A program made the position numbers and the translations under genes. This document shows positions 28,026 through 37,393 of a stretch of 64,000 nt of DNA, one piece after another. The stretch comes from Acinetobacter sp. XH1741 (lineage in GTDB: Bacteria; Pseudomonadota; Gammaproteobacteria; Pseudomonadales; Moraxellaceae): assembly GCF_041021895.1 (NCBI RefSeq), contig NZ_CP157428.1, positions 992,001 to 1,056,000 on the forward strand, given 5' to 3'. The notes under the pieces are model-generated. The model was not told where the DNA came from. It ran no database searches and saw only the letters and a program-made list of their open reading frames with translations. Numbering within the stretch: position 1 is the stretch's first letter; every line of letters starts with the position of its first letter.

Positions 28026-30005
28026 ATGAGTCTTGCAAAGTTAATTAATGAATTAAATGCTCAGCAAAAAAAAGCAGCAACTACGACGGCACAGAACTGT
28101 CTGGTTTTAGCAGGTGCGGGCTGTGGCAAGACTAAAACTATTGTTTCTCGTGCAGCTTATTTAATTGATCAGGGGCTACCTGCCAATCAAATCCAGATTT
28201 TAACGTTTACCCGCCGTGCTGCGAGTGAAATTGTTGCAAGGGTTGAACAGCATGTTGGAGTACAAGCTAAAGGTCTTCGCGCATCAACATTCCATACCTT
28301 TTGTATGTATTTGCTGCGTCGTAATCCACAAGCTTTTGGTTTAAATCAATTTAGTATTATTGATCGTGATGATCAGTTACTCATGTTTCGCTTATTAAGA
28401 GGCAAAGATAAAGATAACGTTTTGCCTAAAGCGGCAGAGCTATGTGATTTATATTCTTATGCCCGAAACACTCAATCTAAGCTTTCTGAAGCATTACTCA
28501 AGCAGTTACCTGAAGCATATGAGTACAAGGCACAAATTGCGGAGCTAATGAAAACCTATGAACAGCGTAAAAGAGAGCGCAATTTTTTAGATTATGACGA
28601 TATTTTGTCGATTGTCGCTGTTCACTTACAAAATTCGGAAGCACTAACGAACTGGGTTGCTGGTTTCTGCCAAGCTTTACTGGTTGATGAAATGCAAGAT
28701 ACTAACCCTTTACAGTGGGCTCTTTTGCAGCCACTCATTGGGAAGGTGAAGTTGTTTTGTGTGGGGGATGATGCTCAGTCAATTTACGGTTTCCGTGGTG
28801 CTGACTTTGAAAACATTCATTCTTTTAAAGAATGGATTCCTGATGCCGTTATTCATACCTTAGATCTCAATTATCGTTCGACCCAAGAAATATTAGACTT
28901 ATCAAACTGGCTATTGGCGCATAGCCCAATTGATTATCAAAAACAGTTACAGGCACATCGTGGCAAAGGCCAAAAGCCACAGCTCCATTTGTTTGGTAAT
29001 GAATTTGAAGAAGCCAACTGGATTGCACAAGACTTAATAGAACGTCATCAGCAGGGTGCAAATTGGTATGACCATATGGTGTTAGTCCGTTCTGGCTATA
29101 GTGCTCGCTATTTGGAAGGGGCGTTTATTGCCGCCGAAATTCCTTATCGTTTTATTGGTGGCGTAAAGTTACTTGAATCAGCGCATGTAAAGGATGTACT
29201 TAGCCTATTGCGTATAGTGAGTAACCCTCACGATGACTTGGCATGGATGCGCTTTTTAACCTTATGGGATGGTATTGGTGATGTCGGTGCCAGCAAGTTA
29301 GCGCAAGAGTTAATGAGCATTACTGATGTTGAAGAACGTTGTCAGCGTTTAGAACGTCATGGAAAAGTCCCTTTACAGGCTATTTTAATTTTAAAGCAGC
29401 TAGATGTGCTACAGCAGCATGTTGAAGCCAGTATTGGTCTGGCACTGGATGCCTTAAGTGAGCAGTTAGAGCAAAACTATAAAACTAAAGACTGGTCACG
29501 TCGCGCGAAAGATTTCGACTTAGTAAAACAACTTGCGCGTAAACATGCATCACTGGGTGAGTTTCTCGAAGAATATGTGCTTGAGCCTATTTCAGTTTCT
29601 GAAATTGAAAAAGCGGGTGATGATGACTTAGTGACTTTAATTACAATTCATTCGGCTAAAGGCGCAGAGCAAAAGGTATGTTATGTACCGCATGTTTCGC
29701 CAAATCAATTTCCATATGCACGCGCACAAGGCGATTTTGATGACGTCGAAGAAGAGCGCCGTGTGTTATATGTGGCATTAACACGTGCAGAAAATGAATT
29801 GATTTTGACTAAGCAAAATCTCAATACATGGTCACAAGACACTTATGATGAGCAAGGCCGCAAAATCGAAAGTTATTTCCTGAATGATTTACCAACTCAT
29901 TTGGTTCAGGCAAAAATTCATCGTCAAGTTCCGCAGCCATTTGCTAAAAAACAATGGAACACTTCACGTACAGTAAATTTAGGTTTTGGTATCGATCTTG
30001 ACTAA
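28026..30005 (+). CDS. UvrD/Rep-type DNA helicase (superfamily 1A)
   Basis: This protein unwinds DNA 3' to 5' with ATP. It has Walker A GAGCGKTKT, motif II VDEMQDTN, motif III region GDDAQSIYGFRGAD, and motif VI VALTRAENELILT. The 659-residue length is close to Rep. Sequence outside the motifs does not let me choose between Rep and a separate UvrD paralogue. The open frame continues 26 codons upstream through the preceding terminator. The ATG at 28026 (MSLAKLINELNAQQ) fits the family start. Confidence 0.9.
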   Translation: MSLAKLINELNAQQKKAATTTAQNCLVLAGAGCGKTKTIVSRAAYLIDQGLPANQIQILTFTRRAASEIVARVEQHVGVQAKGLRASTFHTFCMYLLRRNPQAFGLNQFSIIDRDDQLLMFRLLRGKDKDNVLPKAAELCDLYSYARNTQSKLSEALLKQLPEAYEYKAQIAELMKTYEQRKRERNFLDYDDILSIVAVHLQNSEALTNWVAGFCQALLVDEMQDTNPLQWALLQPLIGKVKLFCVGDDAQSIYGFRGADFENIHSFKEWIPDAVIHTLDLNYRSTQEILDLSNWLLAHSPIDYQKQLQAHRGKGQKPQLHLFGNEFEEANWIAQDLIERHQQGANWYDHMVLVRSGYSARYLEGAFIAAEIPYRFIGGVKLLESAHVKDVLSLLRIVSNPHDDLAWMRFLTLWDGIGDVGASKLAQELMSITDVEERCQRLERHGKVPLQAILILKQLDVLQQHVEASIGLALDALSEQLEQNYKTKDWSRRAKDFDLVKQLARKHASLGEFLEEYVLEPISVSEIEKAGDDDLVTLITIHSAKGAEQKVCYVPHVSPNQFPYARAQGDFDDVEEERRVLYVALTRAENELILTKQNLNTWSQDTYDEQGRKIESYFLNDLPTHLVQAKIHRQVPQPFAKKQWNTSRTVNLGFGIDLD

Positions 30006-30078
30006 ACTACTGTATAAGACACTGTAAATACTCAAATGTAGATTGGCCTTTATTTTGATGGCCAATGAAGGTTGGAAA

Positions 30079-30318
30079 ATGAAAATATTAGTTCGTAATT
30101 TAGATCGTTTAGTGACTGAAGCTGAAGTTTTAGAGCTGTTTAAAGCTTATGGTAAAGTTGATTCTTGTGTTGTTGTAACAGATAAAGAAACAGGTAAATC
30201 AAAGGGTTTCGGCTTTGTCGAAATGCCTAATCCACGTGAAGCGATCAAAGCCATTAAAGGTTTAAATATGCTTAAAGTTAAAGGCTATGGAATTCGAGTT
30301 AAAGCAGCCGAAGAATAA
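30079..30318 (+). CDS. RRM-type RNA-binding protein
   Basis: The 79-residue protein consists of one RNA recognition motif. RNP2 is KILVRNL at the very start and RNP1 is KGFGFVEM at about residues 39-46. Single-RRM proteins of this kind occur in several bacteria, and their RNA targets are mostly unknown. A start 12 codons upstream is possible. The ATG at 30079 with AAGG 8 bases before it starts directly at the first RRM strand. The gene is followed by the ASCH gene after 9 bp, so both are probably co-transcribed. Confidence 0.88.
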   Translation: MKILVRNLDRLVTEAEVLELFKAYGKVDSCVVVTDKETGKSKGFGFVEMPNPREAIKAIKGLNMLKVKGYGIRVKAAEE

Positions 30319-30327
30319 GTTTTTCTT

Positions 30328-30690
30328 ATGAAAAGACAATTTTTAGCTCTCTCGGTTGTAACGCCAAATGGTACTCGTATCGCTGAAGGTATCAAAACAC
30401 TTGAAGTGCGTTCATGGATACCTACACAGTTACCAGTGAAAGATCTATTAATTGTCGAAAACCAGAACTTTCTGCTAAAAGATGCTGATAAAGAAGAAGG
30501 AATTGCTGTCGCTTTGGTTGATGTCGATTCTATTCATACTTGGCGAAATGACGAGGTCAAAGCAGCCTGTGCATCTGTTTGGAGCGAAGGGTATTTTGCT
30601 TGGGTCTTAAGTAATGTTCGCCCTATAAAACAGCCAGTGAAAATTCTAGCTAAACGTAAAATTTACCAAGTTGAGCTGGATTTTCCATAA
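30328..30690 (+). CDS. ASCH-domain protein
   Basis: The 120-residue protein is a single ASCH domain, a PUA-related beta-barrel thought to bind RNA or modified nucleotides. It has the signature region EGIKTLEVRSW near residues 21-31. It lies 9 bp after the RRM gene, and both products may act on RNA; that pairing is inference. Some small ASCH proteins hydrolyse acetylcytidine, so a nucleoside-salvage role is an alternative. Confidence 0.82.
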   Translation: MKRQFLALSVVTPNGTRIAEGIKTLEVRSWIPTQLPVKDLLIVENQNFLLKDADKEEGIAVALVDVDSIHTWRNDEVKAACASVWSEGYFAWVLSNVRPIKQPVKILAKRKIYQVELDFP

Positions 30691-30770
30691 ATAGCGTTGA
30701 TTTTATCAATGGAGTCGTTAAGCTAAGAATAGCCATATTGATGGCAATTTCAGAACAGGAAAGTTTAGTT

Positions 30771-31274
30771 ATGTCACGTGTTGCTCGTTATCATGCCGAT
30801 CGTACCAATCAAAAGCTCTATTTTGCGCGTCTAGCGTGTCAACAAGCAGAGCAAACTGATCATGTACAGCAGGTACAAGCGTATCGTGAAACAGCTGTAT
30901 TTCATTTACATGGTGCAATGTTGGCATTTCTGCAAGAACTGGTGCGTTACTACCGTTTAAATGATTCACAGCCAACATTGAAGTCGATTGAAGAGCATAT
31001 GGCTGCAAAAGGACAAGTTTCTCCGGAAGTTTCTGTTTTGCAGCAGCTTGCGAAAGACGGGTTTATTGCAGAATTAAAACGTGCTTACCGTATGTGCCAA
31101 TATGCGCCGGAACCTACTGAGCCGACACCAGAAGAAGAAACATCTTCTAACCTGATCATTAAAGTGACTCAAGGTCCCCAATCGTGGTTACCTGATGTGA
31201 AAATTTTGCGTGAATGGCATAGAGATTTAAGTCATTTAATTGATGGTTTTCGTAACGAAATGGTCGAGTTCTAA
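30771..31274 (+). CDS. DUF6586-type conserved protein
   Basis: The 167-residue protein begins MSRVARYHADRTNQKLYFAR. It resembles the DUF6586 proteins found near topA and lexA in Pseudomonas. It looks soluble, mostly helical, and has no catalytic motif that I can see. The upstream in-frame ATG at 30738 is less likely than 30771, which has AGGAAAG 8 bases before it. The function is unknown. Confidence 0.75.
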   Translation: MSRVARYHADRTNQKLYFARLACQQAEQTDHVQQVQAYRETAVFHLHGAMLAFLQELVRYYRLNDSQPTLKSIEEHMAAKGQVSPEVSVLQQLAKDGFIAELKRAYRMCQYAPEPTEPTPEEETSSNLIIKVTQGPQSWLPDVKILREWHRDLSHLIDGFRNEMVEF

Positions 31275-31386
31275 AATTAAACTACCTGAGTGCTTGAAAT
31301 TTAATTCCATTGAGCCTATATAAATAAGACGAGAGATGCAAAGTGCAAGGGTGCTTTGCCACCATGTTGAAACATGGAGGAAGTAT

Positions 31387-31665
31387 ATGTCTATACAGCA
31401 ATTGAAAGAGTTATTTGGAAATCAAGAAGCAGTGTTGGAATTAGTCCAACTTGAAGGTGGTGAACTTGCCTTGCGTAATGCCGGTTCTGAAAAAGAGCCC
31501 TTGGTTAAAATTCAGTTTAGTGATGAACTAAAAGAGATATTAGGCGAACAAACGCCTGTAGTTGCCCAGCATATGATTCAAGCTGCGTTATTTGGACTGC
31601 TCGAAAAGCAGGTCAATGAATGGCAGGCCGAAGTTGTAGATGAGCAGCCTAAGTTCCTAAGTTAA
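31387..31665 (+). CDS. small conserved cytosolic protein
   Basis: I do not recognise this 92-residue acidic protein. It has no signal peptide or membrane segment and a charged, helix-rich composition. The frame is open for 17 further codons upstream. The ATG at 31387 has GGAGGAAG before it, a strong ribosome site. A terminator overlaps its stop codon, so it ends the topA-downstream series. Confidence 0.7.
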   Translation: MSIQQLKELFGNQEAVLELVQLEGGELALRNAGSEKEPLVKIQFSDELKEILGEQTPVVAQHMIQAALFGLLEKQVNEWQAEVVDEQPKFLS

Positions 31666-31695
31666 AAAAAGCGTACTCTTGAGTACGCTTTTTTT
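31664..31695. terminator. terminator between convergent genes
   Basis: The perfect stem GCGTACTC/GAGTACGC is flanked by seven As and seven Ts. It serves both the small gene and ybaL. Confidence 0.92.
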
Positions 31696-31702
31696 GCATG
31701 AG

Positions 31703-33412
31703 TTAATGATGTGTTGACTGATGCGCAAGTTCGATTTGATTTAAAATATGATGACTCATATTCTTTGCCATTTCTTCTTTTGCATAGAATACTTCACCAA
31801 TATTCTCATCTCGAATGATGGCAGCTTCTTCTTTACTTTCTGCACAAATTAAAACCTGAATTTGAGGGTTTAATTGCTTGGCAATATCTACAATCCGGTG
31901 AATATCTAAAATATCCATAGGGGAAATCACGAGTAATCGTGCGTGCATGATATGAGCCTGAATTAGAACACCAGGCTCGGTTGCTACACCACTCACAGCG
32001 GCAATATTTGACTGACGTAGCTTTTCTACAATTTCACGATTTTCTTCTGCAATCACGACTTTAATATTCTGATCAATTAAATTTTCAGTAATACGTCGTC
32101 CCACGCCGCCATACCCGACAATTACGACTTGGTCGCGTAGATAAGCCTGATCGACTTCATCTGGCAACATAGCTAATGGGTCGCCACTGCGTTCAAGCAG
32201 CCTTGCTAAATGAGAGCGTTCACGAATCCAGCGTTGTACAGGCTCAATTGCCGAGAAGACGAAAGAGTTAAGTGTAATTGAGAATAAAGCACCTGCTAAA
32301 ATCAGATTTTGAGCTTCTAAGGTTAATAGCCCTAAAGACACTCCAAGCGTTGCTAAAATAAATGAAAATTCACCAATTTGTGCAAGGCTAGCCCCTACAG
32401 TAAGTGCTGTATTTATTGGATAGCGGAAGAATAAAACTAAAGCCATTGCAGCAAGAGTTTTACCTATCATAATAATCGCAATAACAGCCAAAATATGTAG
32501 TGGGCGTTCAATAAGAATATGTGGATCAAACAACATTCCTACCGAAACGAAAAATAAAATTGAGAAAATTTCACGTAGTGGGAGCGTTTCTTCTTCTGCG
32601 CGGTGGCTAAAGTCTGATTCTTTAACGACCATACCTGCAAAGAATGCACCTAATGCCATGGATACCCCAAAGATCGCATAAGAGCCATAGGCGATTGAGA
32701 CAGCAGCAGCTACGACGGTTAGCGTAAAGAGCTCTCTTGAGCCTAGACGCGCAACAAACTGCATAATGATAGGAACAACACGCTTACCCACAATCAGCAT
32801 AAAGGCAATAAAGCCAACTACCTTTAATAGGGTGATTCCAAGGGTTAGCCAGATGTTACCTTCTGCGCCGGCTGGTGCTTTCCCGCCGAGTAAAACTGCT
32901 GTAGCAGGAAGAAGTACTAAAACCAGTACCATCACTAAATCTTCAACTAGCAGCCAACCTACAGCAATTTTGCCGTTTACAGAGTCTAAAAGACCACGGT
33001 CTCCTAAAGCTTTTAATAATACAACGGTACTCGCACACGATAGGCTTAAGCCGAAAACCAGTGCGGAGCCAAAGCTCCAACCCCATAACATCGAAACGCC
33101 AAGCCCAAGTAAGGTTGCAACGGCAATTTGTAAAATAGCACCGGGTAAGGCGATACGTCGAACTTGTAAAAGATCATTTAATGAAAAATGCATCCCAACG
33201 CCAAACATCAAAAACATTACACCGAGTTCAGCGAGCTGGTTGGCAAGATGAATATCTGCTTCTATACCAGGAGTGTTGGGACTAATAATAATTCCGGCAA
33301 TTAAGTAGCCGATAAGAGGGGGAAGTCGTAGTCGGGCGGCAATATAGCCAAAAAAGAGGGCAACGCCGAAACCAACAGCAAGTAAAATAATTAAATCTAC
33401 GTCATGCGGCAC
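31703..33412 (-). CDS. ybaL: YbaL/KefB-type monovalent cation:proton antiporter
   Basis: The 569-residue inner-membrane protein has about 12 transmembrane helices of the CPA2 (Kef) exchanger type (residues about 5-390). It then has a cytosolic NAD-binding RCK/TrkA-N domain with VVIVGYGGVGRRITENLI near residue 420. This layout fits K+/H+ antiport gated by nucleotide or thiol adducts. The closest relative I recall is E. coli YbaL (about 558 residues) rather than KefB or KefC. It is a single-gene unit. Confidence 0.88.
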   Translation of the reverse strand: MPHDVDLIILLAVGFGVALFFGYIAARLRLPPLIGYLIAGIIISPNTPGIEADIHLANQLAELGVMFLMFGVGMHFSLNDLLQVRRIALPGAILQIAVATLLGLGVSMLWGWSFGSALVFGLSLSCASTVVLLKALGDRGLLDSVNGKIAVGWLLVEDLVMVLVLVLLPATAVLLGGKAPAGAEGNIWLTLGITLLKVVGFIAFMLIVGKRVVPIIMQFVARLGSRELFTLTVVAAAVSIAYGSYAIFGVSMALGAFFAGMVVKESDFSHRAEEETLPLREIFSILFFVSVGMLFDPHILIERPLHILAVIAIIMIGKTLAAMALVLFFRYPINTALTVGASLAQIGEFSFILATLGVSLGLLTLEAQNLILAGALFSITLNSFVFSAIEPVQRWIRERSHLARLLERSGDPLAMLPDEVDQAYLRDQVVIVGYGGVGRRITENLIDQNIKVVIAEENREIVEKLRQSNIAAVSGVATEPGVLIQAHIMHARLLVISPMDILDIHRIVDIAKQLNPQIQVLICAESKEEAAIIRDENIGEVFYAKEEMAKNMSHHILNQIELAHQSTHH

Positions 33413-33513
33413 TAAAAACTCCTTTTACGTGAGTTAGGCTAAAGACAAGCATAAAAAATGCCAAGGCGGAATATGTAGAAAGTTTAACAAAAAGGTGGGT
33501 ATAAAAAAAATGC

Positions 33514-33549
33514 AAAAAAAAAACGACTTCTTAAAGAAGTCGTTTTTTT
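33514..33549 (-). terminator. terminator after rpmG
   Basis: The stem ACGACTTCTT/AAGAAGTCGT has A- and T-runs on both sides. Read on the minus strand it ends the rpmB-rpmG operon. Confidence 0.9.
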
Positions 33550-33560
33550 CGACGCTAAAA

Positions 33561-33716
33561 TTATTTGATTTTAGCTTCTTTGAAAATCACGTGTTGACGG
33601 ATTTTTGGATCAAATTTTTTGATTTCCATTTTTTCCGGCATAGTACGTTTGTTTTTAGTCGTGGTATAGAAATAACCTGTACCAGCTGAAGAAACGAGAC
33701 GAATCTTATCACGCAT
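33561..33716 (-). CDS. rpmG: 50S ribosomal protein L33
   Basis: This 51-residue ribosomal protein begins [19 protein letters not shown] and ends KEAKIK, with the [14 protein letters not shown] block typical of proteobacterial L33. It lacks the four cysteines of the zinc-binding L33 form, so it is the zinc-free type. It lies 12 bp after rpmB on the minus strand, the usual operon, with a terminator directly after. Confidence 0.97.
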
Positions 33717-33728
33717 TGCTCAGACTCC

Positions 33729-33965
33729 TTAGATCTTTTGACCTTGAGCACGAAGGTCTGCAACAACCTTTTCGATACCCAATTTGTCAATAATACGCAT
33801 ACCTTTAGTGGTTAAACGAAGACGTACAAAACGTTTTTCGCTTTCTAACCAGAAACGGTGGTGGTGCAGGTTCGGCTCGAACCGGCGCTTGGTTTTGTTG
33901 TTGGCGTGTGAGACGTTGTTACCAACGACTGGACGCTTGCCGGTAACTTGGCAAACCTTAGACAT
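33729..33965 (-). CDS. rpmB: 50S ribosomal protein L28
   Basis: The 78-residue protein starts [20 protein letters not shown] and continues with the L28 signature [13 protein letters not shown]. It is full length. It heads the rpmB-rpmG operon, and 170 bp of upstream sequence should contain the promoter. One cysteine (residue 5) remains from the zinc-type family, but the full ligand set is absent. Confidence 0.98.
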
Positions 33966-34132
33966 GGTGTAACTCCATTGATTTAGCCAACAGCAAATCT
34001 GTGGCCAGTCATACTAAATGTAAACGGATGAATTCATTCAAGGGGCGTTTTATACCAAAAATACGATTAAAAGACAAGCGAAATTGGTAAAAACGAGGCA
34101 TGATCTAGTGTAACAGATCATGCCTTGATCAG

Positions 34133-35581
34133 TTAACGCAACAAGGTTTTCGAAATGAAGCGATGAATCGGTTTATTAAACGGCGGAAGAATATATTTGA
34201 GGCTATAAAGTTTTGGATTTGACATCACTGAACGTTCATGTGACAGCCCAAAGAAGCCTTCTGGTCCATGATATTTGCCCATACCTGATGCACCAATTCC
34301 GCCAAATGGTAAGTCATCTTGAGCAACATGAGTAATAACCATGTTAATTCCGAAATGCCCTGAGTGAGTATGCTCCGACACATAATCGGCGCGTGCCTGA
34401 TCATAATCAAAATAATACATCGCTAAAGGACGTGGTCGACTATTAATAAACTCGATGACTTCTTCTATTTGGTCATATTCTAAAATGGGTAGAACAGGAC
34501 CAAAAATTTCATTCTGCATAATATCCATTGCAGTTGTTACACCAGTCACTAAGGTCGGTGCAATTTTGCGGACATCATCTAAAATTTCATTTTGAGGATT
34601 GATTTCAACAATACGGGCACCTTGATCACGAGCATTTTCGAGATAGCCTTGAATACGGTTATATTGTTTATCATTAATAATAGAGGTGTAATCCTGATTG
34701 TTACGGAAATGAGGATACATGCCAGCTACAATTAATTTGAAATTTTCGATAAATTCAGCGGTTTTACCACGTGGTAAGAAAATATGGTCTGGCGCAACAC
34801 ATGTTTGACCTGCGTTCCATAATTTACCAACAGCAATACGCTGTGCGACATCCTTCATATCTACAGAAGCATGTACGAGAGCAGGGGATTTACCGCCCAA
34901 CTCAAGAATAACGGGCACCAGATTTTGAGCTGCGGCTGTCATAACTGTTTTACCAACAGAAGTTGAGCCTGTGAAAATCATTTTATCGAAAGCTAAATGA
35001 CTAAACGCATCAGAAATCACGCCACCACCATTTACCACAGCAACTAACTCTTGTGGAAAGGCTTCTGCTAATACACTTTCAAGTACTCGTCCAAAGTGAG
35101 GAGAGGCACTCGAAATTTTAATCATGGCATGGTTACCCGCTGCAAGGGCACAAATGAGTGGACCAACTGATAAAAGTAATGGATAGTTCCACGGGGTAAT
35201 AATACCAATTACACCCATTGGCTGATATTGTACCCAACCTTTTGCTGGTTGATGTAATACACTGATATGGCGTTTTGATGGTTTCATCCATGCGCTTAGG
35301 TGTTTGCTGTAATACTTGATTTGTTCAAGACACGTAAGCAATTCACCAATTTTGGTTTCCATAATGGCACGATTGCCATAATCAAGGTTAATTGCTTCGG
35401 CAATCTGATCTTGATATTTTACCAAGACTCTTTTAAGACGAGCTAAACGATCAATACGTTCTTTAGCAGTGGGTACCGGATGACGTAAGTAGCCAATCTT
35501 TTGCTGCTCAAGCAAATCATTTAAATGCTGAACATCGTAAGGAAGCTGAGTTTCTGGATTTGTTTTTGTTTGACTGTTCAT
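34133..35581 (-). CDS. calB: coniferyl-aldehyde-dehydrogenase-type aldehyde dehydrogenase
   Basis: The 482-residue NAD(P)-dependent enzyme oxidises an aldehyde to its acid. The catalytic glutamate lies in LELGGKSPALV (about residue 222-232) and the nucleophilic cysteine in NAGQTCVAPDH (about 254-264). The glycine motif is FTGSTSVGK. The PWNYPLLLS and ASGMGKYHGPEGF blocks fit the coniferyl aldehyde dehydrogenase branch, which in practice also takes fatty aldehydes. The C-terminus carries a hydrophobic, basic tail. The divergent TetR regulator and the palindrome between them suggest local repression. The symbol marks the family only. Confidence 0.85.
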   Translation of the reverse strand: MNSQTKTNPETQLPYDVQHLNDLLEQQKIGYLRHPVPTAKERIDRLARLKRVLVKYQDQIAEAINLDYGNRAIMETKIGELLTCLEQIKYYSKHLSAWMKPSKRHISVLHQPAKGWVQYQPMGVIGIITPWNYPLLLSVGPLICALAAGNHAMIKISSASPHFGRVLESVLAEAFPQELVAVVNGGGVISDAFSHLAFDKMIFTGSTSVGKTVMTAAAQNLVPVILELGGKSPALVHASVDMKDVAQRIAVGKLWNAGQTCVAPDHIFLPRGKTAEFIENFKLIVAGMYPHFRNNQDYTSIINDKQYNRIQGYLENARDQGARIVEINPQNEILDDVRKIAPTLVTGVTTAMDIMQNEIFGPVLPILEYDQIEEVIEFINSRPRPLAMYYFDYDQARADYVSEHTHSGHFGINMVITHVAQDDLPFGGIGASGMGKYHGPEGFFGLSHERSVMSNPKLYSLKYILPPFNKPIHRFISKTLLR

Positions 35582-35616
35582 CGGTACTTACCAAATATAC
35601 TGATATACTTATTTTT

Positions 35617-35632
35617 TAGAGTAAATACTCTA
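35617..35632. promoter_or_regulatory. palindromic operator candidate between calB and the TetR gene
   Basis: TAGAGTAAATACTCTA is an inverted repeat with 7-bp arms and an AA spacer. It lies 35 bp upstream of calB and 61 bp upstream of the regulator. Position and symmetry fit binding by the adjacent TetR-family protein. Confidence 0.6.
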
Positions 35633-35693
35633 AAGAGTCAAGTTGGTTTCTGTGTTCACGTCTTAACCATATGAATTAACGAAGGTTATAAAA

Positions 35694-36386
35694 ATGTCTC
35701 TACCTAAAGCTCTGAAGACAAAAGACCGGATTTTACAAATCAGTTTGCAGCTTTTTAATGAGCGCGGCGAACGGTCTGTCACAACCAATCATATTGCTGC
35801 AGAGTTGGGGATTAGTCCTGGAAACTTGTATTACCACTTTCGAAACAAGCATGAAATCATTAAGGAATTAATGTATCAATATCAGGTTGAGACTTTAGAG
35901 ATGCTCTCTTTACCTGAAGATAGACCCTTAACAACCAGCGACAAAATTAACTACTTTCAAGTGTTAAGTGGTCAACTATGGAACTATCGTTTTATCCATC
36001 GTGATGTTTATCATTTAGTTGAAAGTAATGAAGACTTTAAAAAGATTTACCCACGATTTGCAGGGCAAGTGATGCAACAAGGGCAAAAAATTTATCAAGC
36101 TTTTGTTGATGCAGGTCTTATGAAAATGACGTCATCAGAAATTGAAGCGCTCATTATTAATCTCTGGATTGTCTTAACAAACTGGACCAACTTTTTATAT
36201 ATGTCTGGCCATATCAGTGACAACAATAATCTAGAAGAAAAATGGGTTTGGCAGGCATTACGTCAAATGGTTTTCTTGGAAGGTCCGTATTTGATGGGCG
36301 AAAGCCGTGCGACTTATGAACAATTGCTTGAGTCGCTTGGACCGTCTGATCTATTTGCCAGCTTGTCGTCCTTAAAAGATGAATAG
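35694..36386 (+). CDS. TetR/AcrR-family transcriptional regulator
   Basis: The 230-residue protein has an N-terminal TetR helix-turn-helix (TKDRILQISLQLFNERGERS, then NHIAAELGISPGNLYYHFRN, residues about 9-57). A helical ligand-binding domain follows. It is divergent from the aldehyde dehydrogenase, and a 16-bp palindrome lies between them. I expect it to repress itself and calB until an aldehyde, fatty acid or similar ligand binds. That ligand is not known. Confidence 0.88.
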   Translation: MSLPKALKTKDRILQISLQLFNERGERSVTTNHIAAELGISPGNLYYHFRNKHEIIKELMYQYQVETLEMLSLPEDRPLTTSDKINYFQVLSGQLWNYRFIHRDVYHLVESNEDFKKIYPRFAGQVMQQGQKIYQAFVDAGLMKMTSSEIEALIINLWIVLTNWTNFLYMSGHISDNNNLEEKWVWQALRQMVFLEGPYLMGESRATYEQLLESLGPSDLFASLSSLKDE

Positions 36387-36460
36387 TTGTGCTTGTTTAT
36401 TTAGAGCGCTAGAATACTCGGCTTATTAAAAATTTGTCTCAATTAAGTGATATTAACCAA

Positions 36461-37324
36461 ATGAATATGACCACTGCCAATACAGCCCGTTTACTGATTA
36501 CTTGTGAAGACAAGCCTGGGATCGTACAGGCTGTATCGAGCTTTTTGTACCACCAAGGTGCAAACATTACCGCGCTTGATCAGTATGCGACGGAAGCTCA
36601 AGGCGGACGTTATTTCATGCGTGTTGAATTTGAACTTGATCATTTACAGTCACGTAAAGATGCATTAATTCAAACATTTGCTGCGAACGTTGCTGAGCGT
36701 TATGAGATGCAATGGCGTCTTGCTTTTGTAAACGATGTTAAAAAGGTTGGTATTTTAGTTTCTAAAGTCGACCATGCTTTACTTGAGTTATTGTGGCGTC
36801 ATGCACGTGGGTCGTTACCTTGCGAAATTACGCATGTTATTTCTAACCATGAAGACTTACGTGAATCTGTTGAGAACTTTGGTATTCCATTTACTGTAAT
36901 TAAAGTAACCAAAGACAATAAGGCAGAAGCCTATGCGCAAATTCATGAAATGATGCAAGGCAATGATTTACTCGTTCTTGCTCGCTATATGCAAATTTTA
37001 AGTGAAGATTTTGTTTCTAAATGGGAAATGAAAATCATCAATATTCACCACTCATTCTTGCCTGCCTTTGTTGGTGCAAACCCATATAAGCAAGCTTATG
37101 AAAAAGGCGTAAAATTGATTGGTGCAACAGCTCACTATGTGACTGCTGACCTAGACCAAGGCCCAATTATTGAGCAAGACGTTGAGCGTGTAAGCCATGA
37201 CTACAATGTTGAACAATTACGTGAGCTTGGTGAAGATGTTGAGCGTAATGTCTTGGCTCGTGCTGTTAAGTGGCATTTAGAAGACCGGATTATTGTAGAT
37301 GGCAATAAAACTGTAGTTTTCTAA
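36461..37324 (+). CDS. purU: formyltetrahydrofolate deformylase
   Basis: PurU hydrolyses 10-formyl-tetrahydrofolate to formate and tetrahydrofolate, feeding formate to purine synthesis and balancing the one-carbon pool. An N-terminal ACT domain (ARLLITCEDKPGIVQAV) is followed by the formyltransferase fold. Catalytic Asn and His are in INIHHSFLPAF and the Asp in TADLDQGPIIEQ. The frame opens nine codons upstream at a TTG. I use the ATG at 36461 (287 residues); another ATG lies at 36467. No clear ribosome site separates the choices. Confidence 0.93.
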   Translation: MNMTTANTARLLITCEDKPGIVQAVSSFLYHQGANITALDQYATEAQGGRYFMRVEFELDHLQSRKDALIQTFAANVAERYEMQWRLAFVNDVKKVGILVSKVDHALLELLWRHARGSLPCEITHVISNHEDLRESVENFGIPFTVIKVTKDNKAEAYAQIHEMMQGNDLLVLARYMQILSEDFVSKWEMKIINIHHSFLPAFVGANPYKQAYEKGVKLIGATAHYVTADLDQGPIIEQDVERVSHDYNVEQLRELGEDVERNVLARAVKWHLEDRIIVDGNKTVVF

Positions 37325-37340
37325 TTCGCTAATAATTTTT

Positions 37341-37371
37341 AAAAAGCATGCTTTTCAAGCGTGCTTTTTTT
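37341..37371 (+). terminator. terminator after purU
   Basis: The stem AAAAAGCATGCTT/AAGCGTGCTTTTT has one G-U pair and is followed by Ts. Confidence 0.85.
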
Positions 37372-37393
37372 ATGGCTAAAATAAATTTAAAAT

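Noticed and set aside
32766..33251. 161-codon plus-strand frame inside ybaL
   Set aside because: Its Ser/Thr/Pro/Lys-rich composition is the usual antisense shadow of a membrane protein gene.
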